DNA of 32,352 nucleotides from Anaerolineae bacterium (lineage in GTDB: Bacteria > Chloroflexota > Anaerolineae > Aggregatilineales > J027), in contig JAJTXY010000042.1 in the NCBI GenBank assembly GCA_021463865.1, positions 1-32,352 of the forward strand, given 5' to 3'. The notes beneath the pieces were generated by a model. The model saw nothing but the letters and a program-made list of their open reading frames with translations. It was not told the DNA's origin and made no database searches. The position numbers were made by a program, and so were the translations under genes. Shown here one piece after another: positions 16,801 to 24,549 of the stretch. Position 1 is the stretch's first letter. The number at the start of each line of letters is the position of its first letter.

Positions 16801-18248
16801 AAACCAAGCGTGTAGACAGTTTCAATCCGGTTGTCTACTGTGATGTCATCCAAATACCAGCCATCCGCATTGGTGGCCGAAGAATCGGTAATCAGGATAA
16901 ACCGGATTTCAATATACTGACCTCGGAAGTCTTGGGTTGCCCCCAGATCGTCCGTAAAGTTCGCAAGGTCAAAACTTTGACGATTATACGTTGGGGAAGC
17001 CGTTGGGCCAGTGTGTACAGTACGATCATACCAGCGGCCTAGATTGGCGCTGCCGGCCACGCTGACAACCGCACGGTCATATTGGCCGAGGTCGAAAGCA
17101 TCCGAGAATTCCAAGAAGGGATTGTTGATACCCTGTAGTGTCAGGTTGATACGACCACGATAGCGCAAAATACAGTTTTGACCACTGGTATAGGTGGTGT
17201 TGATGGGCGGGCTGTCATGCCAAGCGGTGGGTGGTGAGTTGGGCAGCCAAGTGACCAACGACCAGTTGCAGTCAGCCGTATTGCCCGATTGCCCGGATTT
17301 AAACAAGCTAACTTCGAGCATCGCGCCGCTGCCTGTATCGCGGTGTTGAATCACAATTGGCACCGCACGGGTAGAAGGATTAGTCCAGTTGACCTCGACA
17401 TAGTTCGTACCTGTTGGGCTGTAGTTCCAGTCTTGGCTGTTAACCAGTTGGGTGCTTCCGTCCACAAAAATACGTACCCCGTCGTCACGGCGATAGCGGA
17501 AGGTATAGGCCCCTTGGGCAAGCATGACGGAGTTTGAAAACCGCGAGCAGAAGTCGGTACTGACACCAGCCGCAGGTGAACTACCAGTTGTAGTCCAATA
17601 GGCATGGGTTGCACGCGGGAATTGAATAAGTTGTTCCTGCGTGGTGGTGGTTGGGGGGGTTGAATAGCTACCATCCGTCGCGCTGAAAATATTCCCATTG
17701 TTACAGGTAGACAAATTCCACCATTGGGCATTCCACGGCGCTAGATTTGGATCGGTGAAGACATCGGCGAAGTCGGTTTGCCAGTTGTTAGGATCAGTTG
17801 CTGTATCCTTCCATGGGGCATCCCGATCTTGATCCTGCGGTGTGCTGGTTGGTCCGGCGGTTGCTCCGCTCGGTTCTGGTGTAAAAGTATAGGTCGCAGT
17901 CGCATTTGGAGCGCTGGTGGGTGGCAAACCCGGATTATTCTGCGGGGCGGGGGTGTTGGTGATGAGATCAACATCAGCCGGTGTGTAGGAGGCCACCGCA
18001 GTGACCAAGTTCCAAAATTCATTTGCTTCCAATGGGTCTTGCGGAGTTGTAGTTTGACCCAACAGATCATAAACCGTTCGGCTAAACACGTTGCCAATCG
18101 CTGGCCCGGTGATGGTTAGAATGGCGATAAGGCCAATAAAGGCCAACGCCAAAATCATCACGTATTCAAGCAACGCCTGACCACGTAGTTTACCCCCACG
18201 TTTGGATGTGGGTGTTTTTTTGACCTGTTTGGCTTGATGATCGGACAT
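13836..18248 (-). CDS. Giant surface protein: Flp-pilin-like N-terminus, PA14 and MAM-like repeats
   Basis: This 1470-residue protein starts at ATG 18248 with AGGAGAGGA upstream. Residues 1-23 are basic and end in Gly23, followed by QALLEYVMILALAFIGLIA. Glu at +5 and Tyr at +6 after that glycine match the class III (Flp/Tad) prepilin cleavage site. After the helix comes a Thr/Pro-rich stalk (about 90-150). A PA14-like domain follows (about 155-315, 'YTFRYRRDDGVRIFVDG'), then MAM-like/jelly-roll domains ending in DGWYLDDI-type motifs near residues 461, 628, 810 and 980. Two more PA14-like domains (about 1005-1340) precede a last MAM-like domain ending 'DDGWFIDNISIVD' at the C-terminus. PA14 and MAM folds usually bind carbohydrate or protein, so an adhesin is likely. 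It is monocistronic with its own terminator; no tad genes are nearby. Confidence 0.85.
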   Translation of the reverse strand: MSDHQAKQVKKTPTSKRGGKLRGQALLEYVMILALAFIGLIAILTITGPAIGNVFSRTVYDLLGQTTTPQDPLEANEFWNLVTAVASYTPADVDLITNTPAPQNNPGLPPTSAPNATATYTFTPEPSGATAGPTSTPQDQDRDAPWKDTATDPNNWQTDFADVFTDPNLAPWNAQWWNLSTCNNGNIFSATDGSYSTPPTTTTQEQLIQFPRATHAYWTTTGSSPAAGVSTDFCSRFSNSVMLAQGAYTFRYRRDDGVRIFVDGSTQLVNSQDWNYSPTGTNYVEVNWTNPSTRAVPIVIQHRDTGSGAMLEVSLFKSGQSGNTADCNWSLVTWLPNSPPTAWHDSPPINTTYTSGQNCILRYRGRINLTLQGINNPFLEFSDAFDLGQYDRAVVSVAGSANLGRWYDRTVHTGPTASPTYNRQSFDLANFTDDLGATQDFRGQYIEIRFILITDSSATNADGWYLDDITVDNRIETVYTLGFSDAMDNDLNWVNRGGWTLSSENPHSSPTGWTDSEAGPYASSNNNILELDGRIDLSTAVLDEPQFAFWHSYDLASGDAIYLEISHDRTTWRMITPNGTATYLAQNQTQMAYSQIVVPIPADVVNDAARRSRIYLRFRIQSNNSAEADGWYVDDFQIRNRPSGSIRPNWCDNVEAGGGNWIAGGNWGVTNNTAHAGTQSWTDSPAGNYAPNSDSTLELIPNIDLSNPPPSGFPTVVRPVLEFWHRWEIGVGDAIHVEVSTDGGANWTNTNLWSFTNGQTTLPRWDIHYSPNFNYMYSWQRDVIELSPWIGQTDLRLRFRLDARVNADVRDGWYLDDICIREASTDLTINLPFADDFEGNLNNWYVGGSWAVSTNDHHSGVAAITESPAGNYTLDTNSIIELRYNINLTGTVEPTLYYWEHYEMATNDRVVVEYMRVNNQGVPQTGWQPIGWTATQTLGPTTRLSSTNRGWVRQQVNLVPYINQIIRIRFRLDALAGSTPDDGWYLDDISVVDRNGIETQYTADPYLETMETLSPGDWVYDHNWGTVLEPRSIGSGNDTDALGPGTWDATYIQRFPTSATCSFPNLNVNSLPSGSTNRGTYPVAGGQIAFDWSNNSGPAYVSPTTDLFAIEFTRTVNFPVDTTLIISYFADDGIRMYDNGVRFVNNWGCSGGSTTTVTRTFPAGDHVLRIQYVENTGMARVQVNFRQQFSTGSLIGPGPWLARWYNNVTGTCSASANLGTATTTTTYPDRLDFNWGTSYPSGVGIGDGNTWGARFQMTIQLDYPTTYQIMGYRSDAFQVTNQNGTGPVTLISPATYWTSCNSGSALDPSTFYSFSYTFPAGANTITVDYYENTGSALFQLGLYTGSLVFHDSPPSNRPGGTPVDYEDLTDTSVTLEGQVSLAGTVNPALIWQDSVSLDLIDYTIIEVSTDEGFTWTEVYRRATDNPAWTQRTVDLTSFAGSNITIRFRLDAMLDAQVDDGWFIDNISIVD

Positions 18249-18626
18249 AATCCGTTATCCTCTCCTAAGCCTACCTAAATGACATTAAACAGATAGGATG
18301 TTTTTGCATGAACGTTTTTGCTTAGGCTAAGTCCCTAATCGCTGAATTGCTGTCGAGATAGCACACAAGCATAGGGGTTGAAAAAATCTTCTAACCACCT
18401 GTCTTAATGTTACCTGACTACCCGGCAAATAATCGCGCATATTTGTAGAAAATTTGTCGGAAGTCCTTGACAAAAAGGCCTGACAAAAGGCCGCTACAAC
18501 ATAGCCGCTTCACACTTTTGCAAGGCGTGTAGGGTGTGTTAGCCTAGAAATTGTAGGTACGATTGCACCACAGCGTTAGCTTAGTTCAAATTGAATTTGG
18601 GGGCAATCTATTTAGGAGGAAAATCA
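18249..18626. other. Divergent intergenic region between surface-protein gene and folD
   Basis: These 378 nt carry no convincing ORF. They should hold both divergent promoters, but I find no confident -35/-10 pair. Visible structure: an inverted pair TTTGTC (18453-18458) / GACAAA (18469-18474), an imperfect tandem repeat at 18468-18492, and several related TTAGCCTAG/CTTAGGCTAAG-like words at 18264-18326 and 18540-18546. The region is AT-richer than its neighbours. Confidence 0.5.
18468..18492. repeat. Short imperfect tandem repeat in the surface-protein/folD spacer
   Basis: TGACAAAAAGGCC is followed at once by TGACAAAAGGCC, two copies differing by one A. The first copy also contains a TTGACA box (18467-18472) and forms an inverted pair with TTTGTC just upstream. 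Its place in the divergent spacer suggests an operator, but this is unproven. Confidence 0.4.
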
Positions 18627-19514
18627 ATGGCAACCCTTATTGATGGCAAAGCTGTCGCGGATCGTTTGCATCATCAAACAGCCGAGGCGGTTGAAAAAAT
18701 GGTCGCACAACACGGCATTCGTCCCGGTTTGGCGGCAGTTTTGGTAGGAGAAAACCCCGCTTCGCAGACTTACGTGCGGATGAAACGCAAGGCTTGCGCC
18801 GAGGTAGGGATTGAATCGTTCGGTTATGAACTACCCGCCAGCATCACCCAAGCCGAATTAGAAAATGTGGTGCGTGATCTCAACGCTGACCCGCGTGTAC
18901 ACGGCATTTTGGTACAACTGCCCTTACCCGACCATCTCGATTCTGAGGCGGTTTTGAGCCTGATTAGTATTGAAAAAGACGTGGACGGCTTTCACCCACT
19001 GAATATTGGACGGTTGGCAATGAAAGGCCGTGAGCCGCTCTTTATGCCCTGTACGCCGCACGGCTGCATGGTCTTGTTAGAGGACGTGGGGGCGAAATTC
19101 GATGGTGCGAATGCGGTGGTGTTAGGGCGCAGCAATATCGTTGGGATGCCTGCTGCGCTGATGCTGGTTAAACGCAATGCCACTGTCACGATTGCTCACA
19201 GCCGCACCCGTGATCTGCCCGGTATCTGCCGCCAAGCCGATATTTTGATTGCGGCAGTGGGTCGGGCGGAAATGGTCAAGGGCGATTGGATTAAGCCCGG
19301 CGCGACGGTAATTGATGTCGGGGTCAATCGTGTGGATGACCCTACCAGCAAGAAGGGCTATAAGTTGGTTGGGGATGTAGCGTTTGATGAAGCCAAAGAG
19401 GTGGCGGGCGCGATTACCCCCGTACCCGGCGGTGTTGGCCCGATGACAATTGCCATGCTGTTGAAAAATACCCTAAGCGGTGCGGAGTTGATGCTGGCGA
19501 AAACGGTCAAATAG
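18627..19514 (+). CDS. folD: Bifunctional methylenetetrahydrofolate dehydrogenase/cyclohydrolase
   Basis: This 295-residue protein has the usual FolD length. ATG 18627 is preceded by AGGAGG at a perfect distance, so I reject the in-frame TTG at 18591. FolD converts 5,10-methylene-THF to 5,10-methenyl-THF and then 10-formyl-THF in the cytoplasm, supplying one-carbon units for purines and formylmethionine. Signatures: [15 protein letters not shown] with catalytic Lys53, [34 protein letters not shown], the dinucleotide-binding [14 protein letters not shown], and [18 protein letters not shown] at the C-terminus. It leads a short cluster with a phospholipase-like gene and a purine-related deaminase. 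Confidence 0.96.
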   Translation: MATLIDGKAVADRLHHQTAEAVEKMVAQHGIRPGLAAVLVGENPASQTYVRMKRKACAEVGIESFGYELPASITQAELENVVRDLNADPRVHGILVQLPLPDHLDSEAVLSLISIEKDVDGFHPLNIGRLAMKGREPLFMPCTPHGCMVLLEDVGAKFDGANAVVLGRSNIVGMPAALMLVKRNATVTIAHSRTRDLPGICRQADILIAAVGRAEMVKGDWIKPGATVIDVGVNRVDDPTSKKGYKLVGDVAFDEAKEVAGAITPVPGGVGPMTIAMLLKNTLSGAELMLAKTVK

Positions 19515-19604
19515 GGTAATATCCCGCCGGATATAGGTAGACCCCACAAAGGAAGGTGTACTTTCTATACCGGCGCAAATATCACTCTGTTTGGGAAAAT
19601 TATC

Positions 19605-20267
19605 ATGCGATTTGGTGAGGGGCATGAACACCTAATGCGTCAAGCGGTTGCCGATTTTGAGACGCAAGGTGGAAAAATGCCCCCCGATGTTCAATTGGAT
19701 TGGTTGATTTTGGGAAATGTCCGCACGGATATTCCCAACATTCAGGCCGATAAACGTGTATCTGCGTGGGAAATCATCATCATGGCGGTGCGTGGGGCAT
19801 CCTGTAAATATGGCGATCATCCCTCCCATGCCATGCGCTGTCGCAAACAAAAAGTTGCCGAGGCCTATCCGCTTTTGCGTGAGACTATCAAACGCGGCTT
19901 CATCAAAGGCTGTGATAGCAGTTTGTCGTGGGAAGACCGCGCCCTCGCATTTGGCAGCGCCTTGCACACCCTCCAAGACAGCTATTGCATTGCCCACGCT
20001 GGACGGGTGGATAATGCCGTGCCAACTTCCCCCATCATCGCCATGTACACCTATCCCAGCAAGCAGCACCCGATTACGACCCAACGCGATAACGTTTGGC
20101 AGGATGAGGGACAGACGGCCTTTAAACCTGAAGCCGCCGCCGCGATTACTGCTACCGTCGCCGCCCTACATATTTTTGCCAGCCAATCAGTAGATGAAAT
20201 TGACGCATTTTTAGATCGCTATGTGACGTTTCGGGAGGATATTGCCGAGACGTTAAGTCCGGTTTAA
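19605..20267 (+). CDS. Zinc-dependent phospholipase C-like hydrolase
   Basis: This 220-residue all-helical protein starts at ATG 19605 with GGGA upstream. Metal-ligand-like residues follow the order of the zinc phospholipase C / S1-P1 nuclease fold: His7/His9 near the N-terminus, Asp42 in GNVRTDIP, His72 in GDHPSH, and HTLQDSYCIAH giving His121, Asp125 and His131. The H-x3-D-x5-H spacing is the same as in Bacillus cereus phospholipase C. The last ligands of that family (a later His and Glu) are not obvious. No signal peptide is seen, so it would act in the cytoplasm, unlike classical phospholipase C. The substrate is unknown. Confidence 0.6.
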   Translation: MRFGEGHEHLMRQAVADFETQGGKMPPDVQLDWLILGNVRTDIPNIQADKRVSAWEIIIMAVRGASCKYGDHPSHAMRCRKQKVAEAYPLLRETIKRGFIKGCDSSLSWEDRALAFGSALHTLQDSYCIAHAGRVDNAVPTSPIIAMYTYPSKQHPITTQRDNVWQDEGQTAFKPEAAAAITATVAALHIFASQSVDEIDAFLDRYVTFREDIAETLSPV

Positions 20268-20285
20268 TCACCGCAGGAAAATATT

Positions 20286-21647
20286 ATGTCAACCCTTCTC
20301 GTTAAAAATATTCATACCCTTGTGACAATGGATGCCACCCGCCGTGAAATCCCCAACGGTGCGATTCTGGTGCGGGATAACGTGATTGAACATGTGGGGA
20401 CAACTGCTGAACTTCCCTCTACGGCTGATGAAGTGTTGGATATGAAAGGCCACCACGTCGTCATGCCGGGGTTGGTCAATACCCATCATCATCTGTATCA
20501 AAGCCTGACCCGCGTTATCCCACTGGCCCAAAATTATGAATTGTTTGACTGGCTGAAGACCCTCTACCCGATTTGGAAAGGGTTGCATCCCGAAGCCATC
20601 AAGGTCAGCACCAAGATTGGTCTGGCAGAATTGATGCTGTCCGGCTGCACCACCGCCAGCGATCACCTCTATATTTATCCCAATGACTGTACGCTCGATG
20701 ACCAGATTGAATCGGCTCAAGCCATCGGGATGCGCTTCCATGCCAGTCGTGGCAGTATGAGCGTGGGCGAGAGTCAAGGTGGGTTGCCACCAGATTCGGT
20801 GGTCGAAAAGGAGCCGTTCATCCTCAAGGATTCGCAGCGCTTGATTGAGACCTATCACGATGCCAAGCGTTATGCCATGCTGCGAATTACCCTTGCGCCA
20901 TGTTCCCCCTTTACGGTGTCCGTAGATTTGATGCGTGAATCGGCGAAGATGGCCCGCAGCTATCCCGCCGTTCGCTTGCATACCCATCTCGCCGAAACCA
21001 AGCCGGATGTCGCCTACAGCATCGAGAAATTTGGCCTTGCCCCCGGTGATTACGCCGAAGAAGTTGGGTGGGTTGGTGAGGATACATGGCACGCGCATTG
21101 TGTCCATCTCAGCGACGACGCCATTGAAAAATTCGGACGCACGGGTACAGGTGTGGCCCACTGCCCGACCAGCAATTTACGTCTCGGCAGCAATATCGCA
21201 CGGATACGCAAAATGTTGACACACGGCGTTCCGGTTGGCTTGGGGGTGGATGGTTCAGCCTCGAATGACAGCGGACATCTGTTGGCTGAGGCTCGGATGG
21301 CACTATTGAGCGCACGGGCAGGCGGCGATCCGGCGGGTTTGACGGCACGTGAGGCACTGGAATTAGGCACACTTGGCGGGGCGCGGGTCTTGGGTCGTGA
21401 CGACATCGGCAGCATCGCACCGGGCATGGCGGCGGATTTTATCGCCATCAATGTCAACACTGTCGCGTTTGCTGGGGCACATCATGATATTGTTGCTGCG
21501 GTAGTGTTCTGCACCCCTGCCACTGTGGATTACAGTGTTATCAACGGGCGGGTGGTCATCCGCGAAGGCCACATTACCACATTGGAAATTGAACCCGTCA
21601 TTGAACGCCACAATCAAATCGCTCGGACTTTGTTCAACGGTGAATAA
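20286..21647 (+). CDS. Amidohydrolase, probable 8-oxoguanine deaminase
   Basis: This 453-residue protein starts at ATG 20286 with AGGAAA upstream, 18 nt after the previous gene. It is a metal-dependent amidohydrolase of the TrzN/AtzA/cytosine-deaminase-like subgroup. Metal ligands are His67 and His69 (PGLVNTHHHLYQS), His234 (HTHLAE), His271 (HAHCVHL) and Asp322 (GVDGSASND), with Glu237 as the likely proton shuttle. The combination of HLYQSLTRV, FDWLKTLYPIW and 'SRGSMSVGESQGGLPPD' is typical of 8-oxoguanine deaminases, which turn 8-oxoguanine into urate and ammonia. A related guanine- or pterin-like substrate cannot be excluded. It is likely co-transcribed with the phospholipase-like gene. Confidence 0.8.
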   Translation: MSTLLVKNIHTLVTMDATRREIPNGAILVRDNVIEHVGTTAELPSTADEVLDMKGHHVVMPGLVNTHHHLYQSLTRVIPLAQNYELFDWLKTLYPIWKGLHPEAIKVSTKIGLAELMLSGCTTASDHLYIYPNDCTLDDQIESAQAIGMRFHASRGSMSVGESQGGLPPDSVVEKEPFILKDSQRLIETYHDAKRYAMLRITLAPCSPFTVSVDLMRESAKMARSYPAVRLHTHLAETKPDVAYSIEKFGLAPGDYAEEVGWVGEDTWHAHCVHLSDDAIEKFGRTGTGVAHCPTSNLRLGSNIARIRKMLTHGVPVGLGVDGSASNDSGHLLAEARMALLSARAGGDPAGLTAREALELGTLGGARVLGRDDIGSIAPGMAADFIAINVNTVAFAGAHHDIVAAVVFCTPATVDYSVINGRVVIREGHITTLEIEPVIERHNQIARTLFNGE

Positions 21648-21662
21648 TTTTTAAGTGGATTA

Positions 21663-21700
21663 GGGGTGGCGGAAATCATTTGATGTTTTTTTCGCCCCCC
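21663..21700. terminator. Long hairpin after the deaminase gene
   Basis: GGGGTGGCG (21663-21671) pairs with CGCCCCCC (21693-21700) with one bulged U. The intervening bases can extend the stem (AAATCAT/ATGTTTT). No T-tract follows, so it may be a weak terminator or an mRNA 3'-end stabiliser that separates the deaminase gene from the nuo operon. Confidence 0.45.
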
Positions 21701-21756
21701 ATATGTTAGAATTTGCCCCGCGTTAATTTTTGCGCGAACCTTAAGTTTATGTAATG

Positions 21757-21785
21757 TTGTCAAGCCGTTGACCCTGCGTTATACT
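21757..21785 (+). promoter_or_regulatory. Probable promoter of the nuo operon
   Basis: TTGTCA (21757-21762) and TATACT (21780-21785) are separated by exactly 17 nt, each one base away from consensus. Transcription would start near 21792, leaving a leader of about 87 nt before the nuoA ATG at 21879. Confidence 0.65.
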
Positions 21786-21878
21786 TTCGCGCTGTAATTC
21801 ACAAACGCTTATTCACGGCATTATTAAAATTCGCTTTACACATGCAAACCAAGTGTTTGGCAGTGGAGAACGTGTCGC

Positions 21879-22238
21879 ATGGAACTAAATCAATGGGCCT
21901 TTGTCGGAGCATTCCTTTCAATTGCATGGCTGCTCCCGCTTGCGCCAATCATTATGAACTACTTCATCGCACCCAAACGCGCCAACCGCATCAAGAACGA
22001 TGTGTATGAGTGCGGGATCGAGACGGTAGGCGACACATGGGGACAGATCAAAGTGCAATATTATTTGTACGCGATTATTTTCCTTGTGTTTGACGTGGAA
22101 ATGATTTTCTTGTTTCCATGGGCAGTGGCCTACGCCAAATTAGACTTTTTCTCGTATATGGCCGGGGCCATTTTTATCCTGCTATTGGTCGAAGGTCTAG
22201 CCTATGCGTGGAAAAAGGGCGCGTTGGAGTGGTCATAG
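21879..22238 (+). CDS. nuoA: NADH-quinone oxidoreductase subunit A
   Basis: This 119-residue protein starts at ATG 21879 with GGAGAA upstream. There are three membrane helices. The loop NDVYECGIETVGDTWGQIKV carries the conserved Y-E-C-G motif near the quinone cavity, and FDVEMIFLFPWAVAYAK is the family signature of helix 2. NuoA is a membrane subunit of respiratory complex I that sits beside NuoH at the junction with the peripheral arm. It leads the operon, but the usual next genes nuoB, C and D are missing, and nuoH follows after 72 nt. Confidence 0.95.
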   Translation: MELNQWAFVGAFLSIAWLLPLAPIIMNYFIAPKRANRIKNDVYECGIETVGDTWGQIKVQYYLYAIIFLVFDVEMIFLFPWAVAYAKLDFFSYMAGAIFILLLVEGLAYAWKKGALEWS

Positions 22239-22261
22239 AGGTACAGGAAATACTCACCCAA

Positions 22262-22280
22262 ATCGGCTGCACAGGCCGAT
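22262..22280 (+). other. Small hairpin between nuoA and nuoH
   Basis: ATCGGC (22262-22267) and GCCGAT (22275-22280) form a 6-bp stem with a 7-nt loop, followed by ATTTTG. It could tune the relative level of nuoA and the downstream genes. It is too weak to call a terminator. Confidence 0.3.
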
Positions 22281-22310
22281 ATTTTGTGTGTAGATCGGGA
22301 GTAACGAACT

Positions 22311-23540
22311 ATGTATTATGTGAGTGAGCTTTTAAAAGACGCTGGCCTGAGCGACGGCCTAGCCAATACGCTGGGGATTTATATCAGCGTGATTTTGCTG
22401 GCGACGGTGTTCTTGCTGCTGCCCATTTTCACTATCTGGGTTGAACGTAAAGTGGCGGCCCGTTTCCAAAACCGCGTGGGGCCAAACCGCGTGGGGCCGT
22501 TTGGCTTGCTGCAATCCATCCCTGACGTAGTGAAATTGCTAGGCAAAGAATTGATTTTCCCCCGCAATGTTGATCGTATCCCCTATATGGTGTCTCCTGT
22601 CTTGATGGTCATGTCGGTGGTCATGACGGTGGCCGTTGCGCCGCTTGGCCCCAATATCATCGGGACCGACCTTTCCATCGGGGCGCTTTATTTTATCGCC
22701 ATTAGCTCCCTTGCGACGATCGGCGTGGTTATGGCGGGTTGGGGCAGCAACAACAAATATGCACTGTTGGGGGCTTTCCGCACAGTCGCTCAATTGATTA
22801 GTTATGAAATCCCACTGGTCTTCACCCTGCTTGTTCCGGTCATGCTGGCTGGCACGATGAGTATGCAAAAGATCGTGGATTTTCAGGGCGACAATTATTG
22901 GGTGTTTTTCTATGCCCCGGCTGCATTTATCATCTTCGTCTTGAGCAATCTCGGTGAAGTAGGCCGTTCACCCTTCGACCTGATTGAAGCGGAATCGGAA
23001 TTGGTCGCTGGGTTCATGATTGAATACAGCGGTATGGCCTTTGCGATGTTCTATCTGGCTGAATTCCTGCACGCTTTCTTGATCGGTGTGTTTGCCGCAA
23101 CCCTGTTTATGGGCGGCTGGCAAGGCCCGTTTGTCCAAGATGTACCCGCGCTAGGCATTCTCTATCTGACGGCGAAGGCGTTTTTCATCTACTTCTTGAC
23201 GATGTGGGTTCGCTTGACCCTGCCGCGCTTCCGTATTGACCAGATGATGGCGTTCAACTGGAAATTCCTTGTACCCGTGTCCATCGCCCACCTCCTGATT
23301 ACAGGTTTCTTGTGGAAAGTGCTGCCAGAGCCGAATGTGACAGGCAATGTATTTGAGCGTCTGTTTAATGGAGAAGCACTGCTGCGTATGGGGGTGATGT
23401 TCGGGATTAGCGCCCTCCTATTGGTCTATTCACTGCGGATGCTGCGGAATGCGATTTTGCGGGTGCGGGAAGAAACCACCGCCAAATTACGTGAGGCCTA
23501 TCCAACGGCCCATCCGACTACCGCCCCCGCCGGGGATTAA
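22311..23540 (+). CDS. nuoH: NADH-quinone oxidoreductase subunit H
   Basis: This 409-residue protein starts at ATG 22311 with GGGAG upstream. It is the membrane subunit that forms the quinone-binding chamber. The signatures are WVERKVAARFQNRVGPNRVG, PFDLIEAESELVAGF with its conserved acidic residues, and EYSGMAFAMFYLAEF, followed by LRFRIDQMM-type sequence (LPRFRIDQMMAFNWK). It is longer than the roughly 325 residues of the E. coli protein. The additions are an internal stretch before the last helix (NVTGNVFERLFNGEALL) and a charged tail after it. nuoI, which usually follows nuoH, is absent. Confidence 0.96.
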   Translation: MYYVSELLKDAGLSDGLANTLGIYISVILLATVFLLLPIFTIWVERKVAARFQNRVGPNRVGPFGLLQSIPDVVKLLGKELIFPRNVDRIPYMVSPVLMVMSVVMTVAVAPLGPNIIGTDLSIGALYFIAISSLATIGVVMAGWGSNNKYALLGAFRTVAQLISYEIPLVFTLLVPVMLAGTMSMQKIVDFQGDNYWVFFYAPAAFIIFVLSNLGEVGRSPFDLIEAESELVAGFMIEYSGMAFAMFYLAEFLHAFLIGVFAATLFMGGWQGPFVQDVPALGILYLTAKAFFIYFLTMWVRLTLPRFRIDQMMAFNWKFLVPVSIAHLLITGFLWKVLPEPNVTGNVFERLFNGEALLRMGVMFGISALLLVYSLRMLRNAILRVREETTAKLREAYPTAHPTTAPAGD

Positions 23541-23571
23541 TTTTTTGTGACTTGTTGAGAGGATTTTGCAC

Positions 23572-24165
23572 ATGGAAATTACATGGCAAACAATAGCCTT
23601 TGCTGCTTTCGCGGTGATGACACTCGGCGGCGGGTTGATGGTGGTCATCAGCCGTAATCTGTGGCACTCCGCACTGTTTCTGATGTTGAGTTTTTTTGGG
23701 ACATCCGGCTTGTTTGTATTGCTGGTTGCGCCCTTCCTCGCTGCGGTACAGGTGTTGGTTTACATCGGCGCGATTGCCATTTTGGTCTTGTTCGCTATCA
23801 TGTTGACCCGCCGGATGATGGGTTTGGAAGAAACCCAAAATACCCAGTGGCCTGCTGCGGCTGCGGTAGCGGTGATTTTGTTTATCATACTGGTGATTAC
23901 CGTATCGCCGTTGGTAGATGAAAAAGCCGTAACGGACATCTTTGGCGACAAGGTGGCAAACTTCAACGCTAATCTGCCCGTTGACCCGGATGCTAAAGAC
24001 AGTGGTGTCGTCGCCAACCAAGACCTGAACATCGTAACAGTCGAGGCGATTGGCGAGGCCCTTGTAACCCGCGACGGGTTTGTGCTGCCATTTGAATTGG
24101 CCTCTATTTTGCTGACAGCGGCGCTCATCGGGGCGATTGTGGTTGCCCGCGAAGACGAAGCCTGA
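23572..24165 (+). CDS. nuoJ: NADH-quinone oxidoreductase subunit J
   Basis: This 197-residue protein starts at ATG 23572, nine bases after GAGAGG; an in-frame TTG six bases earlier is less likely. It has five membrane helices. LAAVQVLVYIGAIAILVLFAIMLT is the helix 3 signature, whose pi-bulge takes part in coupling. The extra-membrane loop between helices 4 and 5 (DEKAVTDIFGDKVANF...NIVTVEAIGEAL) ends in TRDGFVLPFELASILLTAALIGAI, the usual ending. NuoJ is an integral subunit of the complex I membrane arm. Confidence 0.95.
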   Translation: MEITWQTIAFAAFAVMTLGGGLMVVISRNLWHSALFLMLSFFGTSGLFVLLVAPFLAAVQVLVYIGAIAILVLFAIMLTRRMMGLEETQNTQWPAAAAVAVILFIILVITVSPLVDEKAVTDIFGDKVANFNANLPVDPDAKDSGVVANQDLNIVTVEAIGEALVTRDGFVLPFELASILLTAALIGAIVVAREDEA

Positions 24166-24187
24166 TTTTTTTCGAGGAGCAGAAATT

Positions 24188-24496
24188 ATGGTTCCGTTGT
24201 GGTTCTATCTGGTGGTATCGGCGGCGCTGTTTGCGATTGGCGCGTATGGCGCACTGGCACGGCGTAACGCGATTGCCATTGTGATGTCGGTTGAGTTGAT
24301 GCTGAACGCGGCCAATATCAATCTGGTAGCTTTTTGGCGCTATCTCAATCCCTTTGAAATTAATGGGCAAATCTTCGCGGCGTTCGTGTTTATCGTCGCC
24401 GCCGCAGAAGCCGCCGTCGGTCTGGCACTGATTATCGCAATCTACCGCAGCCGCCAGACGGTCATTGTTGAAGACGTTAACATGCTGAAGTGGTAG
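24188..24496 (+). CDS. nuoK: NADH-quinone oxidoreductase subunit K
   Basis: This 102-residue protein is the usual length for NuoK. ATG 24188 has GAGGAG upstream; longer starts would overlap nuoJ. There are three membrane helices. The two membrane-buried glutamates of the proton pathway are present, in SVELMLNAANINLV and AAAEAAVGLAL. NuoK lies between NuoJ and the antiporter-like subunits. Confidence 0.96.
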   Translation: MVPLWFYLVVSAALFAIGAYGALARRNAIAIVMSVELMLNAANINLVAFWRYLNPFEINGQIFAAFVFIVAAAEAAVGLALIIAIYRSRQTVIVEDVNMLKW

Positions 24497-24549
24497 ACCC
24501 GTCGCAGCAGATGTAGGTATTCTGCCGCGCACTAGTCTGGAGAACACGT

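Noticed and set aside
18591-18626. Longer folD starting at a TTG
   Set aside because: The AGGAGG at 18614-18619 fits the ATG at 18627, and FolD homologues begin at that point.
20289-21161. Open frame of 290 codons on the minus strand
   Set aside because: It is the antisense shadow of the amidohydrolase gene, whose metal-ligand motifs are unambiguous; the minus-strand product has no recognisable pattern and no ribosome site.
21768-21785. TTGACC as the -35 of the nuo promoter
   Set aside because: It is only six bases from the -10. TTGTCA at 21757 has the correct 17-nt spacing.
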